From Phallus indusiatus (Eukaryota > Basidiomycota > Agaricomycetes > Phallales > Phallaceae): a stretch of DNA of 64,000 nucleotides. Both the position numbers and the translations under genes were made by a program. Positions 9,601-20,854 of this stretch are shown here, piece by piece. The notes under the pieces are model-generated. The model made no database searches and was not told the DNA's origin. It was given only the letters and a program-made list of their open reading frames with translations. Each line of letters starts with the position of its first letter. The stretch's first letter is position 1. Location of the stretch: positions 252,879 through 316,878 of the forward strand of contig JAQFWX010000010.1 of the NCBI GenBank assembly GCA_027605045.1. Direction: 5' to 3'.

Positions 9601-12196
9601 ACAAGTGCTGGACTCTTTGCCTGAAGTGTTCAACATTGGCCGTGGGACTGATTCATAGCCGAGTGCAAGAGTTATACCGACTTCACACGGCCACTTCACA
9701 CGGCCGAGGGAGTGAGGGATGCGGCCGTTGGGACTTTGGTTTGGGCCACAAGGGATGACGAAAACCTCGAGCTGCCGTCGGCCATACATGTGGGGTTAGA
9801 AGCAGGATGCCCCCCATGGATTATAAGTATTTCTGGACTTCATCTCGTCATGTTCACTTCTAAACCCTAGCACTTTTAGTTTCTTTCGTAGGTCTATTTT
9901 CTATATCTAATTTATTTATTTTTCCGAGTTCTCTCTCTCCCTAAGTTTGCTACCTATGTATTTAGGGGCCGTGAGAGAGGGTCGCTCGCGAGTGTGCACT
10001 GTTCGCACGGCCCGCGGCATTGGCCGATAATGCCCCCCCTCCCCCCTGTTGGGTTTGCCGAGCGTCATCCAAACTCTAGCTCGCGCATCCATCGAGCCCG
10101 CTGAGATTTGGTGGGGGGAAATGTTACCTAAAATAGCTATTAGATTACTAGATTTAGATACACTAATAATATTGCTATGTTTATATAGAGGGAGGACGGT
10201 GAAAGAGCATTTACTCACTAGGTCTGACAATGGTGACACCGGTGGCGAGCCGACTGTACGGCCGCCTTGCAAAACCCAGGCTCGGCCGTGAGAACAGACC
10301 TCGGCCGTGTGAAGTGCTACCCAGCCAATCACGCCGTGGGAAGGTTCATGATGAACCCCCCTTCATGGAAAGAATAATACTAGGAAATCGACGGGGTCTC
10401 TATTGAAATTTACATTACTCCGTTCCATATTGGCGATCCTGGGCATCGTATGGTTGGTTGGTCATGCACTGGAGATTAGGCATTCCAGGAATAACAGTGT
10501 TTTTCGCTCTTGTCTGTTCCTGCTGAACATGTTGTGCAAACCTTTGCGAGTTCAACAGTCCAAGAAACCCTATGTTTCGTTTACAACTGGCTCGTCTATT
10601 TCCCTTACTTTTTCTGTTACTCCTTTTTACTCGCCTATCGTGGATCATGAATATTCGGAGGTAGTCTTATAATCGGCTTCTTCCCCAAGTAAAGGTACTC
10701 CGTGAACACTTGAGATGTGTTAGTCCAACCTACAAGAGCGACTAATTAGTTTCAGTTGAATCTCTCCCCTTGGTGTGTCTCTTAGTCCATCATTATACCA
10801 CCAAGCATGAGGTATCTCAGCAAGTAATCTGCTATTGGACCATTAATCCAGACCTCTCTCTTAATCGGGATATCAAAGTAAACTGGGTTTAAAAACGTTT
10901 TTTTTTTGGAACAGTTTCATGAAGGTAATCTCTTTCCTTTCAATGGAATATGTGCCTATAGTTATCAACGATGCAGGTTCCTAACTTGGTACCGCCGTCC
11001 CCACCAAGAAAGTCTTACGTTCGTCGGATTACGAAGCTCAGCATACAACTGTGAGCCTATATCCCAAGTGCTCAACACACGTATCTTCACCATACTTGAA
11101 TTCGTAGAGGAAGTAATCTTCGAACGTATATCTACGACGAGTCAACCAAGTGGGGACAACGGCTGGTTCGTCGGCGATAGTAAAGGGTAAAGGGGCGTTA
11201 TGGTAGGTGGTAAGGTGGGCGGAGATGCTGATTTAGGTGGAATTGTAGATGTAGATGAAAGGAATTGTTTAGGTGGTAAAAGTAACACGAAAACGGCCGC
11301 GACTATTACTTCGTGGATCCAAAACCAAATCAGATGGATATAGACGTATCGCATCTGGATCATGATTGTATTTTTTCAGGCCATCACCTTTTCGCTAATA
11401 TCGGCACGAGCTGAGAGGCAGTGGTGCTTGTGATGGCCCGATCGTCTTGTGAGGTGAAGTATGACCTATATACAATTCGTAGCATCCTCGTCCTTCACGT
11501 GCTTTACTATGGAGGATAGTACATATAATATTCCATAGGCAGTGCGTGGTCAAGATGTGAATCGTCCTCATCAATATCATGTTTGAAGATGACACAGCGA
11601 GCGCACACGATTTTATTCAATACAGGTCGCTAGCCTTGCTGTCAATCCATCTGCTATATTCGTTGATATATAGAGTTCTGTCGCTGAGAGACTGTGTAGG
11701 CTCACTGGAGGGTGCCAATAACGAGGAAAGAAATGCAGTGTATCGCAAGACGTTTTCTTCGCTTACAACGAATGATTTTGAGAGTAGTGTCCCCTAGCTG
11801 GTCCATTCCGACGAGTTATGTCGTTGCCGAGAGAACTGGCGGGGTTGATAGCACCCAACAGCACAGTACATAGTGGCTTCTGTGCCAGAGGTATTTCTAC
11901 TAGGTATTCCCCTTGTACACCTATAATAGCACATTGCGGTCCCAGCCGCCCAAGAGAAGGCCTAATTACACCCAAAACGTTTTCGCGCGAAAAGGGCCCC
12001 GGGCCTGGTTGAAGATGAAATCAAAGTCTACGTTTTTACATATGGTTAAGATACTACTTTATTCCCCAAAACAAAATTCGTCAAGGGTCCGGGTATACAT
12101 GATCTGGAAGATTCTGTTTCTGGTTATGCTTTGTTGGATCTTGTCATGGAAAGACTGGTATTGTGTTGTTGCAGAAGCGTCGTGTTGAGGCGAGAT
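9601..12196. other. subtelomeric stretch without a supported gene
   Basis: Many short overlapping frames on both strands, none with recognisable domains or plausible splice-linked neighbours. GGCCGTG words related to the minisatellite recur until about 10340. Nothing else could be supported. Confidence 0.4.
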
Positions 12197-12353
12197 TGTA
12201 GGAAGTTTAATCTCTCTCTTAGTAGTCGGACAGACGACTATATTACCTGTAGGAAGTTTAATCTACAGGTGTGTTATTATACATAATGTTTGTAGTTTAA
12301 TATAAGTAACTTACCTCTCTCTTAGTAGTCGGACAGACGACTAAGAGAGAGGT
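12197..12353. repeat. interleaved direct repeats and hairpins
   Basis: TGTAGGAAGTTTAATCT occurs at about 12197 and 12248. CTCTCTTAGTAGTCGGACAG plus ACGACTA occurs at about 12215 and 12317. Two palindromes result: ACCTGTAG (12245-12252) with CTACAGGT (12263-12270), and a long hairpin at 12313-12353 whose outer arms are ACCTCTCTCTTAG and its complement and whose inner arms are TAGTCG/CGACTA. The layout suggests a small foldback or duplicated regulatory unit. Its identity is unknown. Confidence 0.75.
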
Positions 12354-14349
12354 GACTCGCTTCGTAGTACCCGATAATGGGCGTGACGTTACGCCCCCAA
12401 TTCTAACAGAGATTATTGTGTTAGATGTATACTGGCATAAGGTGCCTCAGAATACAGGTGTTCAATTTGAAATAGCTTGCCAGGCGGTTCATTTGGCATT
12501 GATGCATGTCGATGAGTCTGAAGTCATGGTAGCGGAACGGAAATGATGGATGACCCGTGACTCCGACGGCTTTTCTCAAGTGTTCTGATGTGAAATAACC
12601 ACTGATCATGATGTGGCGACACGATATCGATGAGTATTTCCAAGGAAAACTGAATGATTGGATGACGGAATTTCAGAATATGTATACATATATCGAGAGA
12701 GTGATAATAGTATTGACCATCGTTATCTGAGTATTCGGGGACACATACGTATACTTCTTTTCGCCCTTCGCATTGAACCATTTTAGATACTATGGAGGTT
12801 GACGACTCAATATGAAACTTTAATAAAATGTGAGCGAAGAGTTAACACAGAATTTGAGCATCGACACTGACCCTCCAAACGAGTTATCTCGCAGGCCATC
12901 AGGACGCTGGGTTGGGTACTTTAGAAGCTAGTAGTGAACAACGAGAATGTATTTGAGTATTTTAGTTAACTCCGGCTAAGTCGACCGCTTGGCACAACGG
13001 AAAACCTTGACCGGTTCCACGATCTGTTTTTGACGACCACAAAAGTCTTCTTAAACTTCTCCTTGAGCTCCTAACAATGTTGCTGTCACCGATTCCGACG
13101 ACGACTTTAAATTTATCAACGATTACTCACAAGCAATGCCCAGTTTTATGCGTCGATTGTTTATCCTCAGAGCCCCGTTCATCAAGTATCGCCAAAAGGC
13201 AGAGAGCAGGTGAATGGGGGTCAATTTGATCTCCAATCTCCTACCCTAACGAACCTATCTCCACAATTTGGACATCTGACTCGATAATGTTGTTTCACAA
13301 GAGACGGAGCCTGACCACACCTGAGACGACTGACGCGACGATAATGGGATTGGCCTTGACGGACTGAAAGTGAATTCAAAGTTGATGTCAAGGCTAAAGA
13401 CCGCTTGCATTGCTCGAGGGTGATGGGAGCACTTGTTTCTGAATAAGCGTTGAAGTAGCACCCGGCCTGGAATCGGCTGACAGGATTCAGTGACTTGATA
13501 TCCGTGGACCGTGGACCCGTGGAATTGGGAGCAACGATAGGTGATGATATCAGTTGATAATACGGAGAATCCTGTTGTCGCCATATTTTATTGAAATAAT
13601 AAGGGGTTGTGAGAATTATAGCGAAACAAAAGAACGTAAAATTCTTCTCCCGTGTGTTGTCTGCCTATGCTATTCCGGAAGTGTTCGCCTCGTTTGTCAA
13701 ATCAACTGCATGCATTATAAACGTTAACGTTCCGTGATGTAGTAACCAAACTACAAAGGAACGTATAAGCGGTCATAAACGTAGGGATTGTCCTAGACTC
13801 GGAGAAGGCTCGAGTTGTATCATCAGTGGGAAGTATACCGGAACGTCAGGATATAAGCAGTGTCATGACACAATTTAATAGGACACGGTGTAGTGAAGTT
13901 TTTATGCGAGAGAAGAAGTAGCCTTAACCCCGAATCCGTGTCTAGCAGCCATGAGTACACGTCGAGCAGGAACGTCTTCTGAACGATGTATTACCCTCTG
14001 GGCATCTTTTTTGGGTATATTTCCGATGGGTCGACAGACACGGAGTATTCAAAGAAGGACAGTGTTTCTGGAGGTACGATAATTGTTCAATCGATCTGGC
14101 CTTCAAATCTTTTTGAGACAACATTCCTATCATCGTCGTGCGCACCCCAAAAGAAAAGAAGATCTGTCATTCCTATGTGCGACTACCCGCCGCGAATGAT
14201 TAGATAGGAGCTAGTGAGAAGTGGAACTTTGGTTGAGTATTTAGTTTGTGACGGCGCAGTATCTTTGCTCTCACTCGTATAATCCATATTCGCTTCCCCT
14301 CCGACGGGGCCAGTCAAAATCAAGACAAACAAAAAGTGTTATACTAAGA
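12354..14349. other. no supported gene
   Basis: Open frames on both strands (longest about 109 codons at 13255-13584, minus strand) show no recognisable domain. This stretch forms the upstream region of the recombinase-like gene that starts at 14413. Confidence 0.4.
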
Positions 14350-14375
14350 AGTCACAAGTCAAATGATTTGTGACT
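14350..14375. promoter_or_regulatory. palindrome upstream of the recombinase-like gene
   Basis: AGTCACAA at 14350-14357 is repeated inverted as TTGTGACT at 14368-14375, 37 bp before the start codon. It could be an operator, a site bound by the encoded protein, or chance. The only evidence is symmetry and position. Confidence 0.4.
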
Positions 14376-14412
14376 CGAAGCTGACATATTACACTCAATT
14401 TCACAGTCCGTT

Positions 14413-17209
14413 ATGCTCGATATCATTGCTATCGATGACACGCTTACAACAACACCTCTACTTCAAAAACACTCGTACTATATATTCTTAAAAAAGACAA
14501 TTTTATGCCAGAAATGCAAAGCCCTCTTGATTCCCGAAGAAGCACGGACACATTGCATCGTCACTCATAAAGCCAAAAGCAAAAAACAAACTACGAAACA
14601 ACTCTCTCAAAGCCTCTCAACTGCCTTTACCAAATTGAACCTTATCAAATCAAAAAAAGAGTTTCACCAATATCTCAAAATCGAGTATGGAGAACTTAGA
14701 CCTCTCCCCAAATTTCCCATACGAGAAGGCGTCCAGTGTCCCATCTGTGAAACAGCTTTGATGCACAACCGAGCTGCATACGGCCATCTGCACCGATACC
14801 ATGCTGCAGAGTGGAAAGAAAAAGGGTTCACGCCTACATATCCATACAAGCATGTTCACTATCAAAAGATATGGCAGAGAGCGTGTGGCTCCAAGTCATG
14901 GATCATTAATCCTGAACTGGCTGCGGAAGGCACGGCTGACGCCATCCAACATCACCCATCGGATTTGAAAGACTTACCATGGGTATCACCACCAGATACT
15001 TCGGATATCATCGAAAGCAGTCTCCAGGAGCGAGAGCAGCTGAAGCTGTTTTCCACTATTGGTTTTACGGCTCGTATAGAAGAATTGAACTGCAAAGACG
15101 TACATGCATGTCAAAAGAAATTATCAGCTAAAGAACGGTCGCAAGGATTTGGGCTCTTAGACCAAATAGCCTTAAAATACATTCAGATTGTTCCGATGGA
15201 GACAGACGCTCTACGTGACTCTTATCCCAAATACTTGAAGGAGATACAGGGAAGGTAAGTATTTATTTTCACATCTGACATTACCTAACAAGTTTTGTAG
15301 TACGAAAGCAAACTGGACATCTGATAGCTTTGACTATGTCCAAGAGGGAAGCGTTAGGAAATACAGCCTAGTACTATCAAGATTGGTTCTCTTTAGTCTT
15401 CGGAACACTGGTGCAACTTCGATCGTCAAAAAAACTAAAATTATCCTGTCCGAAAATCAAAAGGAAGCAGCCATGTCTTTGATTGGATGGTTGCAGAAGG
15501 CCAGCCTGGAAACTTTGGAAGATGGCTCGGAGGACTCGGATGAGCTGTTCGAGGAATCCGACGTTGATATGGAAGACATCGAACATGCGGCCGCCGCGTG
15601 CTATAAGGATGTTCACCTAAAAGTACTTGATCATGTGCTGGATGCATTCCATGAACTGGTACTGGCTATTTTCTCTCTCGATACCCCCGACAGCACCTTC
15701 AATACCCGGCACATTTTACCATCCTTTGCTATCCTTTCATCACTTGAAAAAAAGATGGTCGTTTTTCGGGACCCTAAACATTTGACTCCCATCCTTGCAA
15801 TACTGAAGTATATTGGGAAGTCAACCGTTATTCGTGCATTGTATAACGAGATTAGAACAAGGGAAGGTAACATAACTGGACTCAGGTCGGTTCTTATAAT
15901 GTCATCATTGTTGCTGCCCATCTGAAACGTTTTGCATGTTAGATCCGATAACGACTACACGTATTGGGTCATAGAAGGAAACATGACCCCTTACAACTGG
16001 CTTTGTATTACGCAACGCAAGCTATCGACATATGTTCACAAAGTTCCGGGGATACCATCCGTCACCTGGTTCAAAGAAGGGACGGAAGGTGATTATCTCT
16101 CCTACAAAGGGACGAAAATTCATTCATCAAAATTCGAACAATTTCTGCATAGCCTCATAAAAAACGCACAGAAATCTTTGGAAGTCGTCATGGATGGCTT
16201 TATCCCGGAAAAACTTTCCCTGGAGCATTTTAAAGATGACCTTCGCAAAGATGACCTCCATTTCTGTTGTTTTGATACGTTATTCCAACATCAAATGTCC
16301 CAAGAAAATCGATTACCTTTCGAGTCATATTATGAACATTTGCTCGATCGACTTAATTTCAGGACAAGCATAGGATGGGATACATCTGCAGTATCTGCTT
16401 TTTTTGAGAATGTTCAAGAATTCATGGTCGCATTTTTCTTTGCCGTATTTTTTACCTCCGGAATGCTGCCGAGAGGTGAAGATTTGCTATCAAAGATAGT
16501 ACGAAACGTGGCTACCATGAACCGTAATCTATATTGGCACCAAAAGGATTTCATGCAAGTAGGCGGTAACGACAAAGCAATGCATAACAGCGGGCAAGAT
16601 TCGAAGGCCGTCCGAGTCTTAGCACCTGACGTTGGAATGATGTTTTTCGAATATCAGATTTATGTTCTCCCGGTCGTTTATTATTTGTTCAAATCCACAA
16701 GACCCGATGAATTTCAAGAAGGACTTGACTCCAACAATGTGCATATATATTATACGCATATGTTTGTGATCAACGGGGAAGTTCCTAGAATCGGCGATTT
16801 ATCTCGAAGGCTTCAACGTTTATCAGAAGAATGGTTTGGTACTCAGTTAGGATTCAGAGATTGGCGTCAAATAGTGAGCGCAATTGCTCGGGAGCACAGA
16901 ATAGACCTTGGGATCGATTACTATCCTATAGAAGCTCAATTTGGCCATTCAACACAAACAGGCTTCAAACACTATGGTGTTTTAACCAATAGTTTTAGCA
17001 AAATTCCACAGGACGTTGCCGAAAGTCAGATTCAGGTGGCTAGGACCTGGCAAACGATGTGGAATTTAAGAAGCCCAAATAAAGCCCTCAAAACACAAGC
17101 TGAACGCATAGCGGAAGCCATGCTAAATATGCTTCACGAAAGGCGTTCAAGCGTGAGTTTAGATCCGCACCTTGTGGAGTTAAACCCAAAATTGCCTTGG
17201 AAGTTTTAA
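14413..17209 (+). CDS. zinc-finger/tyrosine-recombinase-like protein
   Basis: Three exons (14413-15254, 15301-15885, 15943-17209) joined by GT-AG introns of 46 and 57 nt give an open frame of 897 codons. Residues about 31-55 hold a CxxC...H...H motif (CQKCKALLIP) and residues about 110-130 a second one (CPICETALMH). An acidic block (EDGSEDSDELFEESD) follows. The C-terminus has a tyrosine-recombinase-like layout: Arg653 in TSGMLPRGEDLL (box I-like), Lys697, Arg784 in GFRDWRQIV, and His811 and Tyr820 in FGHSTQTGFKHYG. The His-Tyr spacing of nine residues is that of lambda Int, XerD and Cre (where His is Trp). From memory, similar WRQ/GHS/Y blocks occur in fungal subtelomeric RecQ-like proteins, but no helicase follows here. 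The ATG at 14413 opens the frame. Whether it is catalytically active or the driver of a mobile element is unknown. Confidence 0.8.
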
Positions 17210-17799
17210 AAGTGTAACAAATGTCTCATATTTGCTCAATGTAGATGCTTTTCAACTTTTATTATTTTACTACGCAGAAATCTCAATAAATAAATATGGT
17301 TCTATAGGTAGAGGTGATAATACAATTTCTTTCATTATACAGAGTTGTTTCCGTACAGGCGTCTCTGGCTACTTTCTTGACTTGCCTTGTGAAAAAACCA
17401 AGTTAATTAATCGTGTCGTTGATGGTGTTGTCTCACCAACCTTTTTTCCCGAGATCACTCCTTGGTCACAATTGGAATTGACATTGACCGCACAGCGTTG
17501 ACTGATGTCTAGCTACAACAACTCGATGTAAAGCTTAATCCGGGCGGTAGGCGGGTGACACCGTGCTGTGAATCCAGTGAAGTCGAAGATGACGTCGACT
17601 TTCATTTTGATTATAGGCTGCTCCACTAGCCCTGATGAAAAAAATGAGAAGCGAATAATGAATGAATAGACGGAAAAAAGACGCAAACCTTCAACTGGTC
17701 GATAGTCTTGAAGAAGCCCGTTTCGTGTTGCGTTGAACTTCTGAATCGTCGGATTATGACCATAGAGTTGTTTGGAATCGATGACAGTGTGATCTAATC
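17210..17799. other. downstream of the recombinase-like gene, no gene seen
   Basis: An 89-codon frame at 17232-17501 follows immediately but starts without homology and has no recognised domain. It may be a 3' untranslated region or remnant. Confidence 0.35.
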
Positions 17800-20576
17800 C
17801 ACGAGACCCCTAGATATTCGACGGTGCTGCAGGAGTCAGATCGTCTGAGATCGACGGCGATGGTAAACTGAGAATAGACGTCAGCTCTTCACTGCTCTCG
17901 GGCAAAGAGGAACTATAGGATTCAAGCTCGGTGTCAGGATGTACCACTCATATCATCTGATTCCCAAGAGACAGAAGGTGTTGACGATGATCGGGAATGT
18001 GAAGAGTCAAAATGTTCGGTGGTACGGATGGCATAGTTGAAGATATTGAAGGCACTGAAGGCACCGGCTGACGAAGCGAGCTTTCAGACGAGACTGATAG
18101 AGATACTGTGTAAGGCACAGTATTATTCCGTCACGGTAGACACGCGAGTGCTCGGTCCAGGGTTCGACAAAGGTGTCAGTCTCGGACTGGATTCATCTGG
18201 CAAACCTGGGATTCTACTCATAGGCGACGGTGAATGACTCAAAATGATGCTGATTTGCTCATCGTAAACTGATCTTGACATAATAGCTGGTATTTCCTCT
18301 TCTGAAGACTCTTCCGCAGAATTAGCGGTAGATGGTGTACTGGGATGAGTTGAAGTAGGCGAAGGTGTTCTAGTGATAAAGAACATAGTTGTAGATGCCA
18401 GAGATCACGGCATCATCCGATGCGCGACGACGATACAAGCCCACATCGTCCAACGGAGACGTGACGACATCAACAAGATAGAGCGAGAAGAAACAGGGGC
18501 CACAGTGGATCCACCGATATCAGGTAATGTGCTCAAAAGAGGGACGAACACAGTACTTCTTGAGCCGAATTGCGACTTGCTACCTGAAGATGAACTGCTT
18601 TTCAACTGGATTGTTCTAACTGAAGGTGCCGGAAACAGGGAGTGAACAGATGGATCTGGCAAAGTGACGGCGTAGTTATGTAAGCGCTTCTCTGTTTTAT
18701 ACATAATAACACGATTAGAACTCGGGTTTTCCACAATATTTTATGAAGACTGACTTTTTCAATTGCTCCTACTTATCGAACACGTTTCGGACACTGTCTC
18801 CTCCTAAACGCTCCAAACCGTCCTGATAGAAGAACTGGAACGGACAGAGAAGTTCGCGCAAGGCCCTTTCGGATCCCGACCCGGTTGCTTGCTCCCGCGA
18901 TGCAATCGTTCCAATGTCGTCTTGAGCGCTAGGGTGACTATGTGAAGTTACAGAATGGACTTTATTGCAGTTGAGCAAGTCGAGAGTGATAATGCCACGT
19001 CGACCTCCTGCATCTATTCAAGAGAGGACAAGGACATGTGTGTAAAGAACTGCCGCGTGTACGGATCCAGCGGAACAGGGGATGAAGTGTTCACGTTTAA
19101 GTGGCGAACTTGACTGACACGCAAGGACTAGAAACAGAGTTAGACTATGATACTGCCAAAGAAAATAAACAATTACCTCTCGATCTGGTTGAGCAAATGG
19201 ACCTAACTCAGCAACCTCGAACGGAGTCTTGTTACTACTGCTACCGCTGGAAACACTCTTTCTTGTACTGCTACCATTGCCTTTTTCTTCCCGTTACCAG
19301 CGTTCAAGCCTTCAGCTTAACCGGAAGATGAGGGAGGGACCTATTGATGTTGGGTGTCCACTACGCCTGATGCTGAGGAAGCCCGCATATGATGAATCAG
19401 AAACGACTGAAGATGTGGACTTTCCCAATGATGGTGTTCTTTCTTTCAAAGCAGCGACAATTTTACGGATAGAGTGCAAAGGAGAACGAGAGGATGTCGA
19501 CATCCGAGAAAATTGTTTGCTTGACGAGATAGCAGTAGAATACGCGGAACGAGTTTCAGTACGCGCAGGGGAAAGTAATGATGACTGTCAGCACCGACTT
19601 CACCAGAGAAATTGGGCGTGTAGGCATAGTAGTTGTACAAGGAACAGTGTTGTATGAAGTCGAAGATTCCGACTGGGTTCTTCTATGCGATGATGATGGA
19701 AACTGAAAAGGAGTAGAGGATATCGTGACAGGTGATCGGAAAGTGCGACTTTGAGATGAAGAAAGTTCAGATACGAGCTTATCTATCTTCGAAAAATGCC
19801 ATTAAATCGATGGCACGATCAGAGCGTGGCGGAGGACATACTGGGAAGCTGTTCCACTGTCATGATGACGAAACGAATAGAGTCCGCGACCAGTTCGACG
19901 AAAATCATAGACCATAAAGCCTCCATTTTCTTCAATAACTGCACGATTTCCTTCATCTAACAGCATATTGGTATGTAGCTGAGCATTTCCCAATTCCGAC
20001 CTATAAGCTATCGAATAGCTAAGGCCCGTCAAAAAGCGTGTACCAACAACGCCCAATACAGAACCTCTGGCAGAACGAATTGTTGACGAATGTTTCTCTT
20101 GATGTAGTTCGGAGTGCTACCAGATTTTCTTTGATATCTTGAGCCAGTGCTTCTGTCGTTTTGAGAAGAAATTGTTTTGCGAGGTCTGAGGTTTGCTTTG
20201 CGATTGCATGAAAAGGAGCTGTAGGATCGGGTTTAGAGCGAATTAGTGGAATTATACAATGTATGACCTGCAGTTTTTCTTCGTAATAATAGTCATTGAA
20301 ATGGACTACTATTTCTCCGTCTGAAGAAAGATCGGCGGACGAGACCCGGGTTCGAAAAAAGGATTTCCAAAGAATGAATGCTGCTTGTTCGTCGACTCTA
20401 TTGCGTTGCTAATCTTCCAAATAATTGGACGTACTTCAGCGGAAACTTTGACTTTGACGTCGCCATCGAAGGTTAGAAGACCACTCTCAACTTTGGCACG
20501 AGACTCCCTGTTGGCCCTCCCGAACGGATTCATGCAATTCGTAAATTTGGAGTCTGGGTTTGACATATCGTGTTAG
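17800..20576 (-). pseudogene. broken serine/proline-rich gene, unknown family
   Basis: Protein-like segments lie in order on the minus strand but in changing frames. From 20576: MSNPDSKFTNCMNPFGRAN with VKVKVSAEVRPIIWKISNA. Then around 20350-20080: GEIVVHFNDYYYEEKLQVIH and LAQDIKENLVALRTTSRE. Then Ser-rich pieces such as SRSPLHSIRKIVAALKERT, a block GGRRGIITLDLLNCNKVHSV leading to LRELLCPFQFFYQDGLERL (faintly like the end of a PH domain), and an SP-rich tail (SPTSTHPSTPSTANSAEE). At least one frame change near 20360 cannot be explained by an intron. It is divergent from the FIG4-like pseudogene. The middle part is duplicated, inverted, at 26.5-27.9 kb. Confidence 0.45.
18471..19854 (+). repeat. 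left arm of a 1.38-kb inverted duplication
   Basis: This segment matches the reverse complement of 26494-27875 at roughly nine bases in ten, including a 69-codon minus-strand frame here (MLNCNKVHSVTSHSHPSAQD) that reappears on the plus strand there. Differences change amino acids freely (for example SR to AW, FY to LH), so neither copy seems to be under protein-level selection. The long plus-strand frame beginning MANLTDTQGLETELD is the antisense shadow. Confidence 0.85.
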
Positions 20577-20854
20577 ATCTTCTGGATGGTGACCTTCAAT
20601 GTCGCCTGCGAGAATTGGGTAAAGGACAGTGCAGGTTCTCCGAGAGAGACCAGTAAGCAGTCGTGGCGAAAGTCGAAAGAAAAGACCAATATTTCACATG
20701 TCCCAGAGGTAAACAATACTGGTTTCTTTCTAAAAGTCGTCACCATTGCTCATTCTCGGCTTTGCCACGCTCAAAGACGATCAAGTTGTGGTTATCGACT
20801 TCGTTCAGCAGAACACGTCCACAAATGCCCACTACCGCCTCTTCCTTCCATTCA

